Positions 50,983-64,000 of a stretch of 64,000 nt of DNA are shown here, piece by piece. The translations under genes were made by a program, and so were the position numbers. Each line of letters begins with the position of its first letter. Within the stretch, counting starts at the first letter, position 1. The stretch comes from Progne subis subis (lineage: Eukaryota; Chordata; Aves; Passeriformes; Hirundinidae): positions 124,001 through 188,000 of the forward strand of contig JAKJHU010000183.1 in NCBI GenBank assembly GCA_022316685.1. Reading direction: 5' to 3'. Below the pieces are notes generated by a model. That model did not search any database and was not told where the DNA came from. It saw only the letters and a program-made list of their open reading frames with translations.

Positions 50983-51274
50983 AAGAGGAGTTCATGCATC
51001 TGGATTCATCTGAGCTCAAAGCGAGATGCCCTCTTTGATTAGATCCACATGGAAGTTCTTAGATCATCCTGCCTAAGACCTCCTCTCATATCTCTCACTG
51101 CTAATCCATGCATTATTTCCGTATTTATCTTCTTGACAACAATTTAGGATTGCTCCCCACAAATTCAAGGAGCTTTATTTGCCTAAGTTTCAACTTGTCC
51201 AACCGGTTCCAAATATTTCCACTGTCCAGAGAGAGATGGGTTTGCATTTTGTATCCTTGACAGGACAATGGGGC

Positions 51275-51537
51275 ATGGCTTAAACTGAAAGAGGGCAGGG
51301 ATAGATGGAATATTGGGAAGGAATTGTTCCCTGGGAGGTGGGCACACTTCACAGGGTGCCCAGAGAAGCTGTGGCTGCCCCTGGATCCCTGGCAGTGCCC
51401 AAGGCCAGGTTGGACACTGGGGCTTGGAGCAGCCTGGGACAGTGGAAGGTGTCCCTGCCCATGGCAGGGGGTGGGATGAGATGAACTTTAAGGTCCCTTC
51501 CCACCCAAACCGTTCTTCGATTCTGTGATTCCATGAA
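51275..51537 (+). repeat. CR1 LINE 3' fragment
   Basis: ATTGGGAAGGAATTGTTCCC, GCTGTGGCTGCCCCTGGATCC, GGGCTTGGAGCAGCCTGGGAC, TTCGATTCTGTGATTCCATGA, a full 3' tail. Confidence 0.93.
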
Positions 51538-53475
51538 GGCACATCCTGCTTTTCATTTGCAGAAGCTTAACAAGAAACATCCTGTGTCCTGAAAAGCCTT
51601 TTCCTTTTCAGGCTGAGGTTTCTCAGGCTTTTTTTCTTCCTCACTGAGGTATCAAAGGCGGAAGAGTTTACACTGAGTCATCAGCCCTAACAGACTCTCA
51701 TTTGCATCCCTAAACTTCACACAAAGCTTTGCCCTCAGCCTTCAAACCTGTCCTAAACCCACCCTTTAACGTGCTTCAAAGAACCCCACAAAGCTGGTTT
51801 GTAAATTAAAAGCCTTTTAAACCCCCAACAGGAGAGGATGATTGAAGGAGGGGTTTTTTACAGGCGTGTTCCCCCCTCTCCGCATGGAGCTTTTCCCTGA
51901 TATCCTCGCTCAAGCCTGCCCTGTGGAAGCCATCAGGAGAGAAGGGGGTCATGTGGGCTAGCAACCAGTGCCACTGTCAGCACCTCCAGGCTAAAATGGT
52001 GCCAAGTGGGCTTAAGAAACCAGGCCTAAGCTCAGTTAAGAGCTACTGGACATCCCCTTCTACTGGAGACTCTTGGGGACCTGACCTCCTGCAGCTCCAG
52101 GGCTTTTCTGCCAAGTTGTATCCAAACAGGAAATGTTCTGTACTGGAAAGCCCTCAGGTGTTAGAATTTCTCTTCCCTATAGGATTAAACTTGATCTCTA
52201 CAAACATTTTAAAACAAGCGATTGAAGGCACAGGGGGCGCAGAACCACAGGAGCTGAGGCAGAGCTAGGGTTGCTGCCCCCACGAGTTCTCTACAGAAAC
52301 CATCAGGAATGGCTCAGCAATTTGGGTGTCCCCTCAAAAATGCTATCTAAATAAACTGTATCTCCAATGGCATCTGTGGAACTGTTGAGACAGATCGTGC
52401 TGAGTCAAGGAGGGAGTGGAAAAGCATCCCAAGAGAATTTTCTCAGATCTTCCAGGGAAGATTTACCAAAGTTCCTTTGGACTCCCGGTGTCCACTCCCG
52501 AGCTATGACATCATAAATTCCTCAAAGTTTACATCCTAATAGAGCTATCATTCAGCTGGAGGTGTCTGCTTTTGTGTTCTCTGTCTTTAAAGAGGTAGAA
52601 GTGAGCTATAAATACCGTGCTAATTGCATGTTTAACTACTAGCTAATGGCTTCCCTCTCTGGGAGCTCATGGGCACACTGAGCAAAGCCTTTCCAGCTCC
52701 TTCGCTGTGACCGCTACATGATGAAGGCCATGGAGTGAAATCCCTTTTCACATCATCCAAAGTCAGGCTAATCCCAAAATAAACTTTCTCAACGTCTAGG
52801 TTCCAGAACTGTCCCTCTCTTTTTTTTTTTTTTTCTCCTTTTCCTGATCCCCATGTGAGAACTTCCTAAACTGCCCCTCTAGCCTGCTGCTGCAAAAAGG
52901 CAGGAAGTAAAGGGAGGTGATGATGACTCCACAGAGGTGCTACAGTCCATGTTGTTTTGTTGCTCTGGAGGGCTGGTTATCTGAACATCCATCCCTTAGA
53001 ATTTCTGCTGGAAAAATACGATTTTTTTCGATATTTTTGCCTGTTTTTTACAACACACACAGCCCTGTTTCAAGCAGATTTGGTCTCCAGTGAAAGGGAT
53101 AAACAATCCCACTCCAGATTAAACAAATGTAGAGGCCCCTGCATCTCTCTTGCTCACTATCCATACAAACCTGACAGGGGTTTGTTGATGCCTGTGCAGC
53201 TGGGGGCTGCAGATCCAAATCCTTGGGAGGGTGTTCCAGCTCTTTCTCTAGCCAGGAACACAGAGTGCCCAAGGATGAAACAAACTGCCTGAACTATCTT
53301 TCCTCCTGGGGAAAACATCCTTTTAGGTTCTGAAGACGTCAAAGGAAGGAGGTTTAAGCTGTCTCTGGTTTAGGGAACTTGCCTGAAGAGAGGGAGATGG
53401 TTATTGCGCATGGAGCTGGGAACAATCCTCTTGGAGCTGCACAGGGCTAAGGATGAAGGGAACTGCAGCATCTCA

Positions 53476-55121
<1,646 letters not shown>

Positions 55122-55959
55122 TTAAAAAAAAAACAAACAAAAAAAAAGGCAAAATTTTGCCAGTTATAAAAGGAAAAAAAGCGCTTTACGCTTTGCAGTC
55201 AACAGCTCCAGGCCAAAATTTTGTGTTCGGCCGGGAGCCACAGAGAACTGAAATCCCAAACCTGCATCTACCCCTTCCCATGGAAATCCTCAAGGGATAC
55301 GAGAAGGAAATCAGTACCAAGATGTGAAATTAAATGCCAGGGGGAGGTGACACCTGAAAGCACCCGTGTGAGTGCATACGAATGGGATCTGGGGCTTTTC
55401 CTCCGGCTACCAAAACGCCTCCAGGGCTCGGGATCAAAACCCAGAAGGACCAAATCGTTCGCTGGCGCTGTTTCACGAAGCAGCTGTGCTAAAGTCTGGC
55501 ACCGCGGTTATTCGCTAATTAAGGCCATTAGCGCCCACTTGGGCATCGTTACTGGGCTCCGCACTGAGGTGTTTAGCCGAAGGAAGGGCTCGGGCAGCTA
55601 AATTCCCCCGCATTCCCAAGGATTTACGGCGTGACAGCGGGCGCAGGAGACTTTGATTCATGCTCCAGAGTTGCCTGGGTACGATTTTGGAAGGGAATTT
55701 GGGACTCCATAGCCAGCCGGAGGAGAACAGCAGGTCCTCCCCACAGACAGAATTGTTTTCTCTCAATCAAAAGACACGAAGTCAAACGTTAAATCCCTTT
55801 CCTTCAGCCAGAAGCTCCAGAATACATAATAAAAACCATTGGTTTGGGGTTTTTCCCCAAGAAAAAGCTTTCTTGCAGGAAGTATCTGTATGAAAGTTGG
55901 TCCCAGGGCTGGCCCCCCTCTGCTAGGAGAGCTGGGGGTGCTCACCTGGAGAAGAGAAG

Positions 55960-56290
55960 GCTCCAAGGAGACCTCAGAGCCCCTTCCAGGGCTTAAAGGA
56001 GCCCCAGGAGAGCTGGAGAGGTACTTGGGATAAGGGATGGAGGGACAGGATGGAGTGACTGGGGGGAACGGTTTTAAACTGATCAGAGAGCAGGGTTAGA
56101 TGGGATATTGGGAGGGAATTCTTCCCTGGGAGGGTGGGCAGGCCCTGGCACAGGGTGCCCAGAGAGGCTGTGGCTGCTTCTGGATCCCTGGAAGTGCCCA
56201 AGGCCAGGCTGGACAGGGCTTGGAGCAGCCTTCGATAATGCAAGGGCCCACAACAAAGATTTAAAACCAGATAACCTTTCAGGTCCTTTT
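55960..56290 (+). repeat. CR1 LINE 3' fragment, longer copy
   Basis: AGGAGACCTCAGAGCCCCTTCC, GGAGAGCTGGAGAGGTACTTGG, GGAATTCTTCCCTGGGAGGGTG, GGACAGGGCTTGGAGCAGCC. The final tail is degraded. Confidence 0.92.
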
Positions 56291-56997
56291 TACCTCAAGG
56301 TTTCCCACAATTTCCATGGAATGCAAAGGTCCTGGTGAAAACCAGAAGCCTCTGAAGGCAGCAGTGGCAGGAGGTGGTTCCAGCTCCCATGTCCAAGGAT
56401 GTGCACCCCAGCTGACAGCATTCCAGGGAAATCCTGGGCGAGCACAGCTGCGACGTGGCAGGCACAGCTGGATCTGTGCTCCCAGCTCAAGCACGGGCAC
56501 ACAGCACAACCTAGGAGCTCCAAGGGGCTCGCAGAGAACCCCACGAGCTGCTGGAGGTGAGGCCGTGTCCTTGCCTGGCTGCAGCTGCAGTCCCACCTCC
56601 TGGCTGGGTGCGGGCACGTTGTGCCACCGGGAATCTTGGCTCCCTGCTCTGGCCCTGGCACTCGCAGGTCTGCAGCCTCAGGGGAGGTGTCTGGCAGCTC
56701 CTCACTCTGCTGTAGGTGAGAGCAGAGGGGAAAAACACCCCCCAAAAGCCAAACCACGCTGGGTTCCAGGGAGAGAACAGAGCCCTGGTAATTGGCTGCC
56801 CTCGGGTCAGCCGAAGTTCACCTGGAGGTGCACAGCTCTCTCAAGGTCCTCCATGTTTGATTCACAGCATTAAACACCACCAGGAGCTGCTGGGCCAAGG
56901 CAAGCTCAGAATTCACCTGAGGAGAAGCTTTCACCCTAGTCTGAGTTTAACTGAACTAGTGCAAGGTCTCAAACTAAAAGAAATTTAGATTTGATTT

Positions 56998-57178
56998 ATG
57001 GAAGAAATTCTTCCCTCTGAGGGTGGTGAGGCCCTGGCTGTCCCATCCCTGGAAGTGTCCAAGGTCAGGCTGGACAGGGCTTGGAGCAGCCTGGAATCCT
57101 GTGAAGCATCCCTGCCCATGGAACTGGATCATCTCCAAGGTCCCTTCCAATCCAAACCACTCAAGGAATCCACCCCAC
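56998..57178 (+). repeat. CR1 LINE 3' fragment, internally deleted
   Basis: GAAATTCTTCCCTCTGAGGGTGG, GGCCCTGGCTGTCCCATCCC, GGAGCAGCCTGGAATCC, CCTTCCAATCCAAACCACTC. The middle 'cacagggtgcccagagaagc' part is missing. Confidence 0.88.
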
Positions 57179-59944
57179 CCCAAACCTGGTGCTTACAGAA
57201 CTTGGCTCATCAATGGCTTCTCCTTTCCCAAGGGTTCACTGATAACAACAGTGTCTCAGTGAAGTTCTGTGCTGCAATCACACATAATTCCTCATTCCTA
57301 GAAATCAGCCAGTGGAAAAGGAAGCTGTTCCCAGTTCCCTCCTGTGGCTGGGGACACTCAGCTGCACATACACACTCACACACACAAGGCGAAGGGGAAG
57401 CTCGGCAATTTAAGCTCAAAATACAGAACTACACTGGCTGTTACAAGTTAATTGAAGTGGCTCTGGAAGCAAGACTCTTTTCAGACATAAGAACAATCAT
57501 TTTTAAAGGTCAGCACTAAAGCAAAACCAACTGGCTTTTCTTGGCAGAACAAACATATGATCTGAGGTTCAGATAATTATATTGCTCTGCACAGGAGAGA
57601 ATAAATGCCTTCATCAGAAAGGAAAAACCCTTTAATGCAGAACATCAGAATAATTTGTGGACCCATTTTTGCAGGAGATCAGAGACTGGATAATTGGAGC
57701 TATGCAAATTAATGGCCTAACCTGAGGATCCTTATTCAAGTGTGTAGAACAGGGCAGGCATGAGTATTCATTAAAGTCACGGGGCTGCTCGAGCTAGAGA
57801 GGGCAAGTTCAAGGACCGGATTTCTGGGAGGAAGGAAAATTAAATGTCATGCTTCAGGACATCAAACTGATTGCTGGAAGGATCCAGGAAGGGCATGGCT
57901 TTCACTTTGATGTGGAGTAATGGACATAATGTTTGAGAGCTGCAGTATGTGGCTCTTTCCCCTGGACTTTTGAAGTCTCAGGTGCTGGTCACCGAGAGAG
58001 ACAGGAAAATAAAATATACATCAACCCCAGAACTCCCAGCTGTCTGGAGCTAACTCAGTCCAGGGAGAGCATCACCTTTCTGTATTATTTCTGTATAACA
58101 TCACAAACATGAAAGGGAGGAACAATTCCTTTTTCTTTTGGACATGAACTCATCTCTTAAGGGTCACGCTCACATCCAGAGTGATCTTGGTTGGCTTAAT
58201 TAGGGCCATTCAAAGAAGTTTGCTTCTTGCAGCCCTCTCACCAAACCATCACACCAATTCCAATCCTCATTCCTCTGCCTTAAGATCAGCCTCCAAAGCA
58301 GCCACTTCTCAGCCAGATGGATTTTCCTTAAGAAAAAGAAGCCCAATGCACTTTAGCACTGCTTGCTTTTGAGAAACACCCAAGACTTTAATTTCCTGCC
58401 TTTCAAAGAATAGCCCAATCCCAGTGTTTAAGCGACAGGATCCACCTCAAGAAACACAATCTCCGACACGCCACTGTGGACAACTCCAACAAAACATGAG
58501 GCAATTTAACTCACACACGTGCTCAGCAGCTGAAATGCCTTTCCCTCCTTTTCTCCTTTTTCCATGCCCATGGCAGTGGGCTTTTTTTCCCTGCTTGTCC
58601 TATGCAGACACCATAGGTTAATTAAAGCAGACTTAGGACTAGTTTTAGGACTAGTACAGAGGTCTTACCTTTATGCTTTGCATCTCAATTAGTGTCAGTG
58701 AATGCCTGATTTTATTGTGGTTTTCCTTCTCCATTCACCCAGCATAAATGCAGAGGTGGAAGGGAAAAGAAAAATCAAGCCCTTGGAATGTTATCCCAGG
58801 TAAATGCTGTGAAAATGGTATTTTACAGGTGAACTACCTGAAGCATTCTGCACCTTATCACTCTGCGCAGTTCTGGATAAAAGCAGTATGATACGCCACC
58901 TCCTATTTTAAGCCTTTTTTTTAGTTTTTCAAACCCTACCTCTGAGGAAAATAAATCCTGATACTGGAACAGCATCTTTTCCAAGCAGCACAGCTCTGAA
59001 ATCTGCACTCTTACTGCTGCCTGCAATTTTGAGTGAAATTCAGAGGCACAGATCTGAGCCAAATAAAGATCTTCTGGTAGGAAATATTATTTATTGTATG
59101 TTCAGGGTCTTGCGTGCGACTGACTGGGCAGCTTCAATACCGGAAGAGAGGGAGGAGGGAAGAAAGAGAAGGAATGAATAATCCCTTCAAGGAGGGCCAG
59201 GCTTCCTTGTTTTTAAAGCCCCAATTTTTGGGGTTAAGTGATTTAGAAACTCAAGTTTCCTCTGCTCTGACCCTGAGCCAGGGGACTTTTCCTTGCACCC
59301 TTGGCAAAAGCCAAAATCTTTTAATCTGACCAGAACCGACTGCTCTAGAAATGCAGTTCTGCTGAAATTCTGGGGTTCAACGTTAACAAACAGGGACTTT
59401 AAAGGGCCGATTTGGAGAACTTGAGCCATTTCCTGGGTTTTTCCAGGCTGACAGCACACACTTCCACCCTGCCTGTAGCCAGGAACTGAGGAACAAAGTC
59501 ACACCAAACATGCCACTATTACTACACTGCCAGGGCCTGAAAATAAACCCAATTCACACCACTGAGCTGAGTGATGCAAGAAGTGTAGGTTAAAAATGGA
59601 ATAAAAGCAGAAGCCGAAAGGGAAATAACATCATGAGTCGCTCCTATTTGGGCGTTGTGGATTCCCCCCACCCCCCCCCCTCCCTTTTCCTTTTCCCAGG
59701 GAACACATCGCGTTGCAAACTGTTCATTCACAAAGTAAGAACCTGACATTTGAGGAAGAAGGCGGACTTTGAAATCAATCCTCATCACCCAGCACAGGGC
59801 TTGAGGAGTTGCACGGAAAATCAACTTTCAGCTGTTGCTAAGGGCACTGAAGAAAAAGGCAGAAAGGGTTTTGGAGGAGAAAAGCTGGCTGTCAGGATAC
59901 AGGAAGAAAAATTAAGTCTTTTGCTTTTAATCTTGCTGGGGAGA

Positions 59945-60088
59945 TCACAGAATCCCAGGATGGTTTGTGTTGGGAGGGACCTAAAAGCCCATCCTGTTCC
60001 ACCCCTGCCATGGGCCTGGACACGTTCCACTATCCCAGGCTGTTCCATCCTGGATGTGAACACTTCAAGGGATGGGGATAAACACCTA
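59945..60088 (-). repeat. CR1 LINE 3' fragment
   Basis: ATCACAGAATCCCAGGATGG, CCATGGGCCTGGACACGTTCC, GAACACTTCAAGGGATGGGG. Confidence 0.88.
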
Positions 60089-60629
60089 TTTTGCACTTGT
60101 GCTTTCCACCAGACAAATGCAGGATCGCACTCATCATTTTCCTTCACAGGTAAGCAAACACTCTTTGGTCTCTTCGACAGGAGTTGAAATCACCAGCTCA
60201 CCTCGTTTTTCCTAACCTGCAGGCACAGACTCCTGTGCGACAGCAGGAGGGGAGGCTGGCAGGGAGCCCAGAGTGGATAACTGATGGCATGTGATTATGG
60301 AGGGACAGGAGAAGGTGGAGGAAACAGAGCCAGCATTGCATTTGGCACTCTGTCCTTCAGGAGCACTGGCTCTCCCTGCCTTGCCTCTAAATCAGCTCTG
60401 TCACAGCCTGGGACTCGCTCTGTCTGCCTGGAGACACACAGCTCCAGGGCTGTGCTGCTGCTGGTGAGCGCAGGCTATTTTTGCTCTGGGGAAGGGACAA
60501 GCAGGACAACAGGAGTGATTCAGTCTGCTCCTTGAGGAAGGCAGGATGTAAAGGAGTACCCAAATGGGGATGAGATGCAGAGCTCACGCTTATGGATTTG
60601 CAGTGATGGGGAAGAAAATCATAGAAACA

Positions 60630-62391
<1,762 letters not shown>

Positions 62392-62649
62392 CTGGCGGAA
62401 AAGCAGCTCCTGCTCCGCCTGCCTCTGCCCGGACTCCAGCTCCTGCTGCGGCTCTGCCTCCTCCTCGTCGCTCTCGATGGGCTCCTGCTTGACTTGCACC
62501 ACGCTGGCCAGCCCCGGGGGCTCCTTCTGGCCCGCGGCCCGGTCGCCATAGGGCTCCTCCAGCAGGGCCTGGTGCTCGCGCAGCTCCTCCTCCGTCTCCT
62601 CGGGGTGGCTCTCGTGCTGCCGCGCCGGCTCGGTGGGTTTGGAGATGAT
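62392..62649 (-). CDS. HDAC4: HDAC4 exon with SUMO site and acidic region
   Basis: 258 bp (86 codons), phase 0 at both ends, acceptor TTCTTTCAG, donor CGC CAG|GTCTGG. It reads [90 protein letters not shown] is the SUMO consensus (human K559). The acidic, Glu/Gln-rich, probably helical stretch is poorly conserved outside HDAC4, so this exon best separates HDAC4 from its paralogues. It is the first exon of the gene (in transcript order) present in the window. Confidence 0.97.
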
Positions 62650-64000
62650 CTGAAAGAACCCCAAACTCATAAATGAACCGCACCTCGCCACGGGGGAAGC
62701 TCGCTCTGTTCTCCAGGCTTGCGGGAAAGAGCAGTTCTGAGTTATTCCTGCTCACAATCCAGGCCCGAAACAATCTCAGCGGAAGGTCAGGGCAACCTTG
62801 GCATTAAGGGCTCCAAAATCCTGCGTCCCAAGTAATGACACCCCCTTATTTTCCACTTCATCTTCCCTCTGAAGGAATAAGAGCCTCTTGTTCCTGCACA
62901 CCTCCAGATGCTACTCCATTCACAAACCTGCAGAGCAACCATCGAGATGTCTGGCAATTAAATTCTGAAAGAATACGGGGGACGCAAACCTTCCAACGGG
63001 GGTTTTGCTGCCTGTTTGCTCAACATCACCTCGAATCACTCCCTGAATTTCATCTGTGAGGCTGAAATAATGATTACTTGAAAAATCTGCGCTCTTATGG
63101 AGCTGTTTAAGAGGAAACTCAGGACACGCAGCTGAGAGCAAACCTCAAGAGCAGCACTGTTCTACTCCGACCTTCCTAAACAGACACAGTAAACATCTCA
63201 GAGAGCAGTTCCTAAACCAAAAGGAACAATTCAATTTTCACTGTAATTCACTCAAGACTTTTTGTAAGTTCTTTGGTAAGATAAAATTCACAGTTCTCTG
63301 TCTCAGACTGCTCATGATTTTTATCTGGGATAAAAAAAAAAACCCAATCCAAATGTGACCTGTTTTTAACTCCAGCATAGGAAAACCAATCCACTTCCTC
63401 CCTTTCAAAGAGCTCAGGCCGTCCCTGTTTTCACAGGCTTATAAAGAAACTGCTGCACTTTGAAAGTTGTCAGGGCAAGGTTTAATGAGGATTAGGTCAT
63501 CGGTATGGAAAGCAGTATTGATTTTAAATCTAATAAAGCTAAATCAAAACATGGTTATTGAACACATGCAGAAGGAGGGACTATTTGTCACTAACGTGCT
63601 CTTTGAAGAACAGTGGCTCCAAGTGGAATTAAGCCTTTTTCCTCCCCCCAAAAGCAGGAAGGAAGGCTCTGCCATATAACCTAAGCAAGGCAGAAGGGCA
63701 GGAAGGGAGCTGGATCTGGCAAGGGACATGAAGAAAGAAAAGAGGAATGCTAAGAAGATCCTGGTGCAACTGCTGAAATGAGGGAAGGCACCTGGTGGCA
63801 CACGAGATAGAATTAATGCCTTATTTAAGACAATCCTTCAGGAATCCCAGGACTTCGACACTAAAGGAAAAGTCTGGAACAAGGAAAACTTCCCTTGGTG
63901 CAGGAATTACTAGGTTTAGGCAACACTTAAAAGACCTGGATACCTTTAAGTCCATGGGACTCTCACGGGTTGCACTCACAGGCAATGGGACAAGAGGCCA
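62650..64000 (-). other. HDAC4 intron, runs off the window end
   Basis: At least 1,351 bp. A CR1 ORF2-region fragment lies at its right end. No upstream HDAC4 exon is visible. Confidence 0.75.
63690..63990 (+). repeat. CR1 LINE internal (ORF2 reverse transcriptase region) fragment
   Basis: The sequence resembles the ORF2 region of CR1 rather than its 3' UTR: AGGGAGCTGGATCTGGCAAGGGACATGAAGAA, GAATTAATGCCTTATTTAA, and CCTTTAAGTCCATGGGAC...GG, the last resembling the codons for K-S-M-G-P-D-G that precede the polymerase core. It is broken by many indels and stops and is no longer coding. Confidence 0.55.

Overview
The window is vertebrate nuclear DNA, most likely from a bird. It has spliced genes with GT/AG introns and a very high density of short, 5'-truncated CR1 LINE copies ending in ATTCTATG-like 3' tails, which is the usual signature of avian genomes. 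I see no bacterial, phage or plasmid features, no CRISPR array and no operon. The species cannot be fixed from the sequence alone.

The main gene is HDAC4 (class IIa histone deacetylase 4) on the minus strand. Fifteen coding exons, the 3' half of the gene, can be placed to the base between 62649 and 28202. They encode about 578 residues: the end of the N-terminal regulatory region (SUMO acceptor motif, last 14-3-3 site), the whole zinc-dependent deacetylase domain and the C-terminal nuclear export segment. Exon phases agree at every junction except one. The exon at 41567-41665 is 99 bp where the flanking phases require 98, because a G run appears one base too long. This is either a sequence error, a real frameshift, or a case of a shifted splice acceptor 10 bases inside the exon that restores the frame. 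Upstream HDAC4 exons (start codon, MEF2-binding and glutamine-rich regions) lie beyond position 64000.

Downstream of the stop codon, an AT-rich block from 28201 to about 22750 is the probable HDAC4 3' UTR (about 5.4 kb). It has several candidate poly(A) signals, long A runs, two miR-29 seed matches and one miR-1/206 seed match. Composition changes abruptly at about 22750 to GC-richer DNA full of CR1.

The left end (295 to about 1072, plus strand) looks like a non-coding terminal exon: a polypyrimidine tract, AG acceptor, A/T-rich body and AATAAA signal. Since TWIST2 lies next to HDAC4 in convergent orientation in amniotes, the best guess is the 3' UTR exon of TWIST2, but this identity rests on synteny. 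About 21.7 kb of intergenic DNA separates the two 3' ends. It contains CR1 remnants, microsatellites and open frames that do not look like genes.

I did not find a previously undescribed system. The observations most worth checking are the frame problem in the catalytic domain, the 3' UTR regulatory layout and a few candidate regulatory elements in introns.
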